From Hypericum androsaemum (lineage: Eukaryota; Streptophyta; Magnoliopsida; Malpighiales; Hypericaceae), in NCBI GenBank assembly GCA_963995505.1, contig OZ023188.1, forward strand, positions 17,497,912-17,561,911: a stretch of DNA of 64,000 bases, written 5' to 3'. The notes under the pieces are model-generated. The model was not told the origin of the DNA and made no database searches. It saw nothing but the letters and a program-made list of their open reading frames with translations. The position numbers and the translations under genes are program-made. This document shows, one piece after another, positions 32,319-41,938 of the stretch (positions are counted from its first letter, which is position 1; each line of letters starts with the position of its first letter).

Positions 32319-33450
32319 AGCTCACCTCCTTCATTCCAAATCATCCCAGCTCACACTCTTCCTTGAGCTCTCTACTTCTCCCTCCATAGCATAACATTTC
32401 TCACTTTCATTTGTGTCGGAGTTCTAAGGCTACGAAAGGTTCGAAAGGTGTACGAAAGTGCTTCCTTTGTACACGAGGTTGGGCGTTGTACCTTGGGAAC
32501 TCTCTTACCCACGGAGGCCTGAAGCATATAGGCGGGTAATAAGAGTTTAAGGGCACACGGTAAAACTGTGGCCTCGTCCAGGATTGCATCCGAAATTCCT
32601 AGCTCGAAGAAGACGGTTGTACACACTTACTTACAAGTGTGATTGTGAGCATACCTCTAAACTCTTCTCTTTATATGCTTACGATTTATATTTGCATACT
32701 CGTATTAAACCATTATTTACTAATATTCGTACTAACAATCTTAAACTCCTATTAAACATAGTTATTAAATATTAGTAAACTGGTTTGATAATCGTAGATA
32801 TAGTATCACAGCGAGAAGTATTACTGTAACAAATGCTCTTTAGTATATCACGATTACTAGTCATATATTATTGCTGTTGTCGAGTAGTTTTTCTGTAGCG
32901 TAAAACTACATATTTGCAATCTGTGTCCTGTCGTATTATTTTAATCCTAGAACTAAATTGCAAAGAATGTCGACAACGCAAGCTAATAATCTGGAAAATT
33001 TTAATTTGAGCTTAAATAGTATACTGTGAGGTTCAATTAAGTATTATAATTAAACATTGCACGTTATAACGAAATTGATTTAGAAAGTTTCATTTCGTTA
33101 ATCTGTTCATGAATAACGCCTGATTGATTAGGTTACAAGGTTTTAGTTTTTTAGCTTTATTTGAGCCACGAGCATAACTTGGAGCTTGGCGTTTAAATAA
33201 ATAAATAAATATATATATATATAATGCCAATAGACTATTGTTCGTGCATTTAATTAATCGATTACGGCTTTCAAGTTTTAGTTGAAAGTGCTCACGGAAA
33301 AATATCTTTTGAGTTAAATGCTTTTTTGTGAGCAGTATAAATATAAATTGTGAAACAATTACTGTATTTCTTCTTTAATTGTAGAAATACTTTAATTGTG
33401 TTGGGTTCAAACCGATTACTCACTAAAGGTTGTTTGGTGATCTATAGATC

Positions 33451-36400
33451 ATGGCTGATAACAACTCTCCCCCACACGAGATCAACAACTCCGGTGCGAC
33501 GAACACCACGAATGACAACTTGAACGAGGAGGTTCCTGTTGTGAGGGCTAGCGGTGCTGAGGCCGTGATGCCGGGTCATAGACACCCAATGCCACTGCCG
33601 TACTCTCATCTTGAGAAACCGGAAAAGTTCAAGAGTGAAAATTTCAAGAGATGGCAACAAAAAATATTGTTCTACTTGACCGCCTTGAACTTTAGCCGGT
33701 ATGTCAAGGAAGAGAAACCCAAAGAGAATGTGAGTGATCCTCATCAAACTGCGATCCACAGCGCATGGGTACATGAAGATTACCTATGTCGCAACTATAT
33801 ATTGGGTTCTCTCGACGATTCGCTTTACGGCGTCTACTATACCAAAGAAACGTCTAAGGATCTTTGGGAATCGTTGGAGCACAAATATAAAGTTGACGAC
33901 GCCGGTGCAAAGAAATTTGTGGCCGGGCGCTTCCACGACTATCGGATGGTCGATGGAAAGAGCGTTGTGGAACAATGCGAAGAGCTGCAATTGATCTTTC
34001 ATAATCTTGCAACCGAGGAAATGGCCATCAATGATGCCCTCCAAGTAGCGATGGTGATTGAGAAATTACCGCCATCTTGGAAGGACTTCAAGATGTACCT
34101 CAAGCACAAGAGGAAGAAGATGACTCTCGAGGACCTTATCCGAAGGTTGCGCATCGAGCAAGACAACCGAAAGATTGATAAGAAACCAAGTGGCATGGTT
34201 GCTAAGGCCAATGTGGTCGAGACCGAGGGGAGCTCCCGTGGGAACAAGCAGAAATGCTCAAATGACTCAAAGGGAGATGCTCAGAACAAGAGCTTTACTG
34301 GTGCCTGCTTTGTTTGCAACAAGACCGGCCATCGTGCCAAAGATTGCTACAAACGTCTAGCCGCGGAGGGTAAGAAGATGGCAGGACCAAGCAAGGGCAA
34401 GAAGAAGAAGCCCGCCAATGCTAACATTGCGGAGGCTAGCTTGAGCTCTGACCTCGATGAGATGCACCTCACGGCCGTTGTGTCCGAGGTGAACCTCGTG
34501 GGTGGGAACTCGAAGGAATGGTGGGTGGACACAGGGGCTACCCGCCATATTTGTGCCAACAAATGGATGTTCAAGACCTATCAACCGGTCGATGATGAGA
34601 ACTGCTACATGGGAAATTCTGCAGTCTCGAAGGTTGAAGGCAAGGGGACGGTCATGCTGAAGATGACCTCGGGCAAGGAGCTGACCTTGACTGATGTGCT
34701 GCATGTGCCCGAGATTCGAAAGAATCTTATCTCCGGAGTGGTGCTCAACAAGAGGGGCTTTCGACTTGTGTTCGAGTCCGACAAGGTCATCATGTCCAAG
34801 GGAGGGATGTTCGTTGGCAAGGGCTACTTGACCAACAATCTTTTTAAGATGAGTGTAATAACTTTAGCTCCGAAGGCAAAGTCTAGTGATAAGATTGATG
34901 TGGGTGCCGCCAATAAGGCTAGCACTAGCAATAATGTAATGAATATTGCCGATAAGGCCAATGAGAAAGTGAAGGTTGCTTATTCTCGGGATTCGTTATA
35001 TTTATGGCATGGTAGACTAGGTCATGTGAACTATAAGTCTTTGCAAAGGCTAATATCACTTAACCTACTACCAAAGTTTAACATCGATCACAAACATAAG
35101 TGCGAGACTTGTGTTGAGGCCAAGTACGCCAAAGCATCTTCCCACTCGATTGAGCGAAGCACGGAACCGTTGGATTTAATCCACACCGACGTATGTGATT
35201 TAAAATACGTACAAACGCATGGCGGTAAAAATTATTTTATAACTTTTATCGACGATTGTACGAGGTATTGCTATGTCTACTTGATGAGAAGTAAAGACGA
35301 AGCAATAGACATGTTCATTCACTATAAGAATGAAGTTGAGAACCAACTTGGCAAGAAGATCAAAAATCTTCGAAGTGACCGAGGTGGTGAATATGAATCT
35401 CCATTTGCACAAGTTTGTGCCGAGAGTGGAATCGTTCATCAAACCACGGCGCCTTATTCTCCCGAGCAAAATGGAATTACGGAAAGGAAGAATAGGACGC
35501 TTAAGGAAATGATGAATGCGATGCTTATTAGTTCCGGATTACCAAGAAATTTGTGGGGGGAAGCGGTGCTTTCGGCCAACTATGTGCTCAATAGGGTACC
35601 ACATAAAAAGTTGGCTAAAATACCTTATGAATTATGGAAAGGTCATGCGCCTAGCTATAAATTCCTAAGGGTTTGGAGATGTCTTGCTAAGGTTCCGATC
35701 CCACCTCCTAAAAGGACAAGGATAGGACCCAAGACGGTGGATTGTGTGTTTATCGATTATGCACAAGATAGTGCTGCATATCGATTCTTGGTACACAAGT
35801 CAGATAACTCTGATATCCACGTAAATACTATCATAGAAGCTAGGGATGCTTCATTCTTTGAGGAAAACTTTCCTCACAAAGCTCGAACTGGTGTTGACCG
35901 TCAAGTTGACCAAAGTGGAAGCAATGTGGGGGGAGAGGAACCTCAAGATGAAGTTGAAGAGCCTAGGCGTGGGAAAAGGGCTAGAAAAGAAAAGTCCTTC
36001 GGATCAGATTTCCTAACATATCTGTTAGAAAAGGATCCAGTAACCTACAAAGAAGCAATGTCTTCTACAGACTCTGCTCTTTGGAAGGAAGCGGTGAATA
36101 GTGAGATAGAGTCTATCTTACATAATCACACTTGGGAACTAGTAGATCTACCTCCGGGTAGTAAACCACTGGGTCATAAGTGGATCTTCAAAAAGAAGAT
36201 GAAGCCTGATGGTACAGTGGATAAGTACAAGGCGAGACTTGTTGTTAAAGGCTACAAGCAAACTGAGGGTGTTGATTATTTTGACACATATGCTCCTGTC
36301 TCCAGAAAAATGTCTATTAGGTTAGTCATAGCCTTGGCGGCTTTGTTTAACCTACAGATCCATCAAATGGATGTGAAGACGGCCTTCCTTAATGGAGATT

Positions 36401-36513
36401 TGGAAGAGGAGATTTACATGGAGCAACCCGAAGGGTTTGTGGTTCCAGGTAAAGAACATAAGGTGTGTAAACTTGTAAAATCCTTGTATGGACTAAAACA
36501 AGCACCTAAATAA
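33451..36513 (+). CDS. Copia C gag-protease-integrase-RT polyprotein, first part
   Basis: 1,020 residues open. Gag N-terminal region at about 50-250 ([30 protein letters not shown]). Zinc knuckle [14 protein letters not shown] at about 287-300. Protease [12 protein letters not shown] near 357-368. HHCC region about 519-556 ([10 protein letters not shown] ... CETC). Integrase core with [28 protein letters not shown] and [15 protein letters not shown] starts near 880, with [17 protein letters not shown] and [14 protein letters not shown] at 36511-36513 cuts it just before WHEKFD, the normal continuation. The rest goes on in the same frame at 36514. Confidence 0.92.
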   Translation: MADNNSPPHEINNSGATNTTNDNLNEEVPVVRASGAEAVMPGHRHPMPLPYSHLEKPEKFKSENFKRWQQKILFYLTALNFSRYVKEEKPKENVSDPHQTAIHSAWVHEDYLCRNYILGSLDDSLYGVYYTKETSKDLWESLEHKYKVDDAGAKKFVAGRFHDYRMVDGKSVVEQCEELQLIFHNLATEEMAINDALQVAMVIEKLPPSWKDFKMYLKHKRKKMTLEDLIRRLRIEQDNRKIDKKPSGMVAKANVVETEGSSRGNKQKCSNDSKGDAQNKSFTGACFVCNKTGHRAKDCYKRLAAEGKKMAGPSKGKKKKPANANIAEASLSSDLDEMHLTAVVSEVNLVGGNSKEWWVDTGATRHICANKWMFKTYQPVDDENCYMGNSAVSKVEGKGTVMLKMTSGKELTLTDVLHVPEIRKNLISGVVLNKRGFRLVFESDKVIMSKGGMFVGKGYLTNNLFKMSVITLAPKAKSSDKIDVGAANKASTSNNVMNIADKANEKVKVAYSRDSLYLWHGRLGHVNYKSLQRLISLNLLPKFNIDHKHKCETCVEAKYAKASSHSIERSTEPLDLIHTDVCDLKYVQTHGGKNYFITFIDDCTRYCYVYLMRSKDEAIDMFIHYKNEVENQLGKKIKNLRSDRGGEYESPFAQVCAESGIVHQTTAPYSPEQNGITERKNRTLKEMMNAMLISSGLPRNLWGEAVLSANYVLNRVPHKKLAKIPYELWKGHAPSYKFLRVWRCLAKVPIPPPKRTRIGPKTVDCVFIDYAQDSAAYRFLVHKSDNSDIHVNTIIEARDASFFEENFPHKARTGVDRQVDQSGSNVGGEEPQDEVEEPRRGKRARKEKSFGSDFLTYLLEKDPVTYKEAMSSTDSALWKEAVNSEIESILHNHTWELVDLPPGSKPLGHKWIFKKKMKPDGTVDKYKARLVVKGYKQTEGVDYFDTYAPVSRKMSIRLVIALAALFNLQIHQMDVKTAFLNGDLEEEIYMEQPEGFVVPGKEHKVCKLVKSLYGLKQAPK

Positions 36514-37572
36514 TGGCACGAAAAGTTTGATAGTGTAATGCTATCTAACGGGTTTCAGATAAACCAATGTGATAAATGTGTCTACGTGAAAGGAGATGAT
36601 AACGACTATGTGATAGTTTGTCTCTACGTAGATGACATGTTGATTGTGGGTAATAATAATAATATCAAAATTACCAAGAAAATGTTGTCACAAAATTTTG
36701 ACATGAAAGACTTGGGACAAGCTGATGTAATACTTGGGATGAAAATCACCAAGACTTCAGAAGGTTACGCGCTTTCCCAAGGTCACTATGTCGAAAAGAT
36801 ACTTGACAAATTCGATAAGGGTAGCAATGTAATTGCGAGAACTCCTATGGAAGTGGTGTCGAGTCTCTGCAAGAATCGCGGAGAGAGTGTGAGACAACTA
36901 GAATATTCGAGAGTTATAGGCAGTCTAATGTACCTCATGGACTGTACTAGACCAGATATTGCAAACTCGGTTAACAGATTATCGAGATATACGAGTAATC
37001 CCAATTATGAACATTGGAAAGCGATAGTTAGAGTTCTTAGATATCTAAGGTACACTGCTAGCTATGGATTACACTATACGAGACATCCAGCCGTTCTGGA
37101 AGGGTATTCAGACGCGAACTGGATCTCGGACTCCAAGAATATAAAATCCACTAGCGGATACATATTTATATTTGGAGGAGCAGCGGTCTCGTGGAGATCA
37201 TGCAAACAAACTTGCATTGCTAGATCAACCATGGAATCAGAATTCATAGCGTTGGATCTAGCAGCTGAAGAGGCGGATTGGCTCCGAAGTTTCTTGGAGG
37301 ACATTCCGATGTGGTCAAAACCAGTGCCTCCCATTAGCGTGCACTGTGATAGTCAATCAGCTATTGGAAGAGCACAAAATAATGTGTATACTTGAAAGTC
37401 TAGATACATACGTCGTAGACATAAATCCGTGAGAACGTTATTGAGAACGGGTGTGATATCTTTAGACTATGTAAAGTCAAAAGAGAACATCGCGGATCCA
37501 TTAACTAAGGGTCTAACGAGAGGCCAAGTTGAGGTATCATCGAGGGGAATGGGATTAAAGCCCACGAAATGA
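36514..37572 (+). pseudogene. Copia C reverse transcriptase end and RNase H
   Basis: Same frame as the upstream part after the TAA. It contains the RT catalytic YVDDMLIV, then [14 protein letters not shown], and RNase H with [33 protein letters not shown] and [14 protein letters not shown] second stop, TGA at 37393-37395, replaces the Gly of the usual NGKSRHIRRRH. The frame then runs to the natural end, TGA at 37570-37572. Only these two point stops separate it from a complete polyprotein, so it is a young but dead copy. Confidence 0.88.
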
Positions 37573-38574
37573 CTTAAACCCATGATGGCAACCCAACCTG
37601 GATCGTAAATCTCGATCTGCAGGTTCAAAGGGACAACCGAATTGTGTGGCTAGGGTCGAACAAAGCACTCGAGAAATTGAGTTCTTTGCCTATTCCTATG
37701 ATGGAAGAGTGATAGACCTGTCCATGTGAAGGTTAAGCTTTAAGCTTTTAATGATTCTTATACTTCGAGTATATATATAAGTGGGGTGTGGCAGGATACT
37801 CCTTATAAGAGATCACCTATTTCGAATGTGAAGGGGCCGCTTCTATGAGATGAGTTAAGGGCTAAATCTCTAGAGCATTCGATGAAGTTTCCAAGGCAGT
37901 CCAGGGCCAAAATGGACAACAACGAAAGAACCAAGTAGTGGTTTGAGAAAGAGTTGTGTGAGTACCTTTGTCTTGGTATACATGAAACGCCGAACAGTTC
38001 AAGGCATCGCGTCCACTGGTTGGCAAGTATATCCGAAGGTATTTCACTAAGGAAGGTTCAAGGCTTTCAACCACCTTTCCTGATGCAACAAATTCTCGCA
38101 GAACTCCAAGTTGCATGTAGCATTGGTAGGCTCATATCATATATAAGCCAATTTGCATTCATGTGGGAGATTGTTGGAGAATTGGTTTATTAAGCAAGGA
38201 AGAGATGGCCCAATACAAGTGAGTGTATTGGGCTTTGGCCCAAATATTTAATTAGAGGGAGAATCCTAATTAAATATAATAACTAAGTAATTAGTGGGTA
38301 ACTTTGAGCTAATTTAATTGAAGGTCACACCAATTAATTTTGGGTGTTTGTGAGATCAATACGAAGCTCGTTGATAGAGCTTCGTAACGATATATAACAC
38401 TTGCGAAAATTCAATTCTCGGGGTGAATGAAAATTGGCTTTAAAGTGGTATGGTTGTTATTAAAATAAGCACAATCCCACATTGGTTAGCGCACCATGCT
38501 GAGACAAGTTTATAAGGGACTAGAAGTCTAGCATGGGTAAACTGGTCGAGAAGGGAGAAGCTTCTCGCACCGTC

Positions 38575-38695
38575 CGTCCGTCCAGCTCGGCTCGGCTCGG
38601 CACGCACGCACGCGCACGCACTTCGCCCCGCCCCGTCCCGGACCGGGCCGGGCCGGGCCGGGCTCGGGTTCGGGCTCGGGTGCGGGTGCGGATTG
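38575..38695 (+). repeat. GC-rich mixed array in the 3' LTR of Copia C
   Basis: Short arrays of CCGT, CGGCT, CACG and GGGCC, then GGGCTC/GGGTGC. It occupies the same place as the hexamer array of the other LTR but has a different composition. Confidence 0.9.
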
Positions 38696-39014
38696 CGGAA
38701 TTGTGGGTTTGTGAGAATTGTTCCAGGTTCCAGGGCCTTATCTTTTTAGAACTGGGCCGGACTTGTTGTAGCGATCCTAGGCCCAAAAAGTCCTCTGGGC
38801 TTCTTGGACTTCCGTTTGGACAAGCCCACACTCTGGACTCTTCTTCACCTTCCAGGTGGCTTTGAATTTAAATTTCGAATTTAAATTCAAGCCAATAAAT
38901 GGGATAACAGCCTAATGAATATGGGGGTTTTATGGGTCTTGTAACAGCCCATTTAATGGGTGGGTTAATCGCCCTATTAAATCCAAATTTGGCTGTTGGA
39001 GGTCCAAGACTGCC

Positions 39015-39023
39015 TATAAAAGG
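39015..39023 (+). promoter_or_regulatory. TATA box of Copia C 3' LTR
   Basis: Same TATAAAAGG as in the 5' LTR. If active it would read rightward, into the antisense strand of the integrase of Copia B and towards the 3' end of the ERD6-like gene. Confidence 0.6.
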
Positions 39024-39433
39024 AGCTCACCTCCTTCATTCCAAATCATCCCAGCTCACACTCTTCCTTGAGCTCTCTACTTCTCCCTCCATAGCATAGC
39101 ATTTCTCACTTTCATTTGTGTCGGAGTTCTAAGACTACGAAAGGTGTACGAAAGTGCTTCCTTTGTACACGAGGTTGGGCATTGTACCTTGGAAACTTTC
39201 TTACCCACGGAGGCCTGAAGCATATAGGCGGGTAATAAGAGTTTAAGGGCACACGGTAAAACTGTGGCCTTGTCCAGGATTGCATCCGAAATCCCTAGCT
39301 CGAAGAAGACGGTTGTACACACTTACTTACAAGTGTGATTGTGAGCATACCTCTAAACTCTTCTCTTTATATGCTTACGATTTATATTTACATACTCGTA
39401 TTAAACCATTATTTACTAATATTCGTGCTAACA

Positions 39434-40221
39434 TGATGCATGATCGCTAAGCTTGTTTCTATGATATGGCGATGCTTTCGTTCAGCACAACTATTCTGCT
39501 CTGGAGTGTAGGGACAAGAAACCCGATGTAGAATGCCATTAGTTTTCAGGTATGCTGTCAAAGCTTGGAACTCACCTCCCCAATCAGACTGAAAGTTTTT
39601 AATCGGTCGTCCAAAAAACTTTTCGACTTGAGTTCTAAATTGGACATATGCATCAAATAGCTCGGATTTGTGTTTTAGGAAATATAGCCAAACATACTTA
39701 CTAAAGTGGTCATAAAAGACTGCATAATATTGATAACCATCATGAGACTTGACAGGAGAGGGACCCCAAAGATCACTACATATGAGATCGAGGGGCCCTG
39801 ACGCTTTAAAGGACGAGTTGGGAAAAGGTAACTTGTGAATTTTCCCTACACTACAGCCATGACATAGAGAAGTCAGCTTTTTATTTGAAAAAGAAATTGA
39901 CTGGGAGCGGAGAGCAGTCTTGACAGCCTGAAGATTGGCATGACCAAGACGTTGATGCCAGATCTTGAGGGACGGAGCAGTTGACACGAAATACGAACGT
40001 GGCCCAGTTGGTGGACCAACACACTGAAGCGGATATAGGCCGTTTTTACTCCGGCCGTGATGTAGGATTTCCTTCGTGACCTGGTCCTTAACAAAGAAAG
40101 AGTCACCGACAAATTCAACGGCAATATTATTATCTCGGGTTAGTGCACTAAGTGAAACAAGATTAGTGTGGGAATCTGGTACGTAAAGCACATTTGACAA
40201 GGATAAGGATGAATGTGACAA
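39434..40221 (-). pseudogene. Copia B pre-integrase and integrase, N-terminal part
   Basis: Open for about 263 codons. It has the HHCC zinc-binding region (WHQRLGHANLQ, then LCHGCSVGK) and the catalytic core with DLICSDLWGPSP, a conserved-Asp block (FQSDWGGEF, where SDGGGEF is usual) and the Glu of PEQNSCAERKHRHI. It is cut at 39433 by the insertion of Copia C. The rest of integrase resumes on the other side at 31492. Confidence 0.85.
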
Positions 40222-40337
40222 GATTAGCCTCGAAGCATTGGCTCTATTTGAGCCCTCCAGAGCAGGTAATTGTCTGCCGATAGTTTGTAGTGGAGCTGAT
40301 TTGTGGGAACTTTGGGTTGGTCATCTAAGGGAGCCAT
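40207..40337 (-). pseudogene. Copia B gag start, deleted after about 35 residues
   Basis: The frame begins MAPLDDQPKVPTNQLHYKLS and continues DNYLLWRAQIEPML, a normal gag start. It then runs directly into SHSSLSLSNVLYVPD, which belongs to the end of the protease region. About 300 or more residues of gag, including the zinc knuckle and the protease active site, have been lost. Confidence 0.75.
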
Positions 40338-40399
40338 GGTAGGGGAAGCGTGGAAAAAAGAAAAAAAAGAGAGGAACGAATAGGCTCTTTAGAGAGGAA

Positions 40400-40411
40400 G
40401 CTCTGATACCA
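40400..40411 (-). other. Primer-binding site of Copia B
   Basis: The minus strand reads TGGTATCAGAGC, complementary to the 3' end of initiator methionine tRNA, directly adjoining the LTR. Confidence 0.9.
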
Positions 40412-40670
40412 TGAAATATTTCTGTATTGCTTACATATTCTTTACACTGCGTACATACATTTATACAGAGTGCTGGTACTAATTACAGGAGAGAATTGTG
40501 GGATTACATAATCACAGTGATTGCTAAGAATCCGGACAGAATTGGTAGCAGCAGATATGGTGATAACTGTCTTGATAACATGAGGCTGATAAGGTAACGA
40601 ATCTTCCAGATTGTCGCAGATCACATCCATCCTGATAAGGTAAGGAATCTTCTAGATTGTATCTCCTTTA
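40412..40670 (-). repeat. 5' LTR of Copia B
   Basis: Same length as the 3' LTR (259 bp). It lies directly against the primer-binding site at 40400-40411. One end reads TGAAATATTTCTG on the plus strand, differing at one base from its partner there. Confidence 0.93.
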
Positions 40671-41718
40671 ATTGCCATTTTTTTCCCTTCCTTTCTTCAT
40701 GTTCTTGTCTGGCATAATTCATAGCTGTATCAGATGCCAGTTTAATTTGTCCTATTTGATTAAATTATACAATTGATTGTCAATTTGTTTAGATGTGAAA
40801 CTTGAACTTTCTTGGTAAAATGTAAAACTTGATTTTTGGAAGAGAATAAAGTGAATTTGCAAGACCATCTTCCCCACTTTTTCCTTTCAAAGTTTGGTTC
40901 ATTTCCAATATATTTACAATAGTTGTGAAGTAACCAGACACTCACTATTCGGACAAAATTAGGTCCGAGTCGAGTCGGACTAGAAATAATTAAGATCTCG
41001 CAAACTTGACACAGTTGATTCGTAAAATTTAAAATTTTGATTAATCTAACTCTATTAGGCTAGTCAGTTCTGATGCACGAAAGGGACCAGTTTGGCCCAA
41101 CAACAGGTCCGATTTTGTTGCGATGTCTTAGATTAATCACATATCAGAATTGCCCTATTGAAAAGAAGATGTTAAATAATTGATGAGAAAACTTTGTTAC
41201 TTTTAAAACTTCCATCCTATTCAAATCCACATTTGTGCAATAAATCAAAAAAAAATTAAGCAATTGTCCACCAACTGCCTGGATTAGTCGTGATCCTTGT
41301 GCCCACATGCTTATACTATGTTTGTGGATACTTTGTATCCGACAAGACAAATTTAAAGTCGCGTAACATATATACGAAGTCATGGAGCAATCTAGTCAAG
41401 TTTGACGTTAATTGTCCTCAAATGATGAAGGATTTTGTGCAAGAAATTGTTACCGTCCTGCTGTTATCCTGACAATTTCCCCCGACTGGCAATAGCTTTA
41501 AAATGTTCCTGTCGGATCAAATTAGTCTATTTGGCCGCAACAACAATGGCTTTCCACATGATCTCTAATGGGAGGGAGCCCTTGCAATGGCTTTCCCATT
41601 AACAAAATAATTGAACATAAATCAATCCATTCCCCTTCGGTTCAAAAGAATCATATTCCCCCACCTGAATATATATATATAGTTAGTTCCTTTGGCCGGG
41701 ATGCAGAATGCACGTAGA
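40671..41718. other. Intergenic: displaced 3' flank of the hydrolase fragment and 3' flank of the sugar transporter
   Basis: The first part is the sequence that followed the hydrolase stop before Copia B inserted. No gene was seen up to the ERD6-like stop codon at 41719. Confidence 0.5.
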
Positions 41719-41903
41719 TCACCTGAAAGAAAACTGGATTTCCTCAAGCGTTCTTCCTTTTGTTTCAGGAACCCACAGCGTCACGAAGACAAGCGCAACA
41801 GCAGTCATCACTGTGTATATAGTAAACGTTCCTGCAAACCAAGAAGCTTATTGGTTATCTACTGAAGATAGCAGCAGCAAGATATAGAGCGTATCGACGC
41901 GGC

Positions 41904-41938
<35 letters not shown>

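Larger units (their letters stand above)
31493..32737 (+). repeat. 5' LTR of Copia C
   Basis: Long for Copia (1.25 kb). It carries a TATA box at 32310-32318 and a hexamer (GGGCTC) array at about 31903-31990 that differs from the array in the other LTR. Confidence 0.92.
31493..39433 (+). mobile_element. Copia retrotransposon C, nested in the integrase of Copia B
   Basis: LTRs at 31493-32737 and 38172-39433 (1,245 and 1,262 bp) start TGTTGGAGAATTGG and end CTAACA. The 5-bp duplication TGATG lies at 31488-31492 and 39434-39438. It is in the opposite orientation to Copia B. The polyprotein covers 33451-37572 with two point stops. A GTGGGAGAT polypurine tract precedes the right LTR. The leader of about 700 bases (32738-33450) has no ORF. 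A primer-like TAGTATCACAGC lies at 32799-32810, about 60 bases from the LTR rather than adjoining it. Outside the GC-rich array the LTRs differ at scattered sites and by small indels. Confidence 0.93.
38172..39433 (+). repeat. 3' LTR of Copia C
   Basis: Nearly identical to the 5' LTR on both sides of 38575-38705. There, CGGCT, CACG and GGGCC arrays replace the GGGCTC array. It also lacks an eight-base TCGAAAGG-like repeat present near 32441 in the left copy. Confidence 0.92.
28942..40670 (-). mobile_element. Copia retrotransposon B (minus strand), with Copia C nested inside
   Basis: Two 259-bp LTRs (28942-29200 and 40412-40670) enclose a minus-strand polyprotein. The element is flanked by a perfect 5-bp duplication, ATTGC (28937-28941 and 40671-40675). 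I count five differences between the LTRs. Excluding the nested Copia C the element is about 3.8 kb, short for Copia because most of gag and protease is deleted. Integrase, reverse transcriptase and RNase H remain, with two in-frame stops and the nested insertion. It is non-autonomous. Confidence 0.93.
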
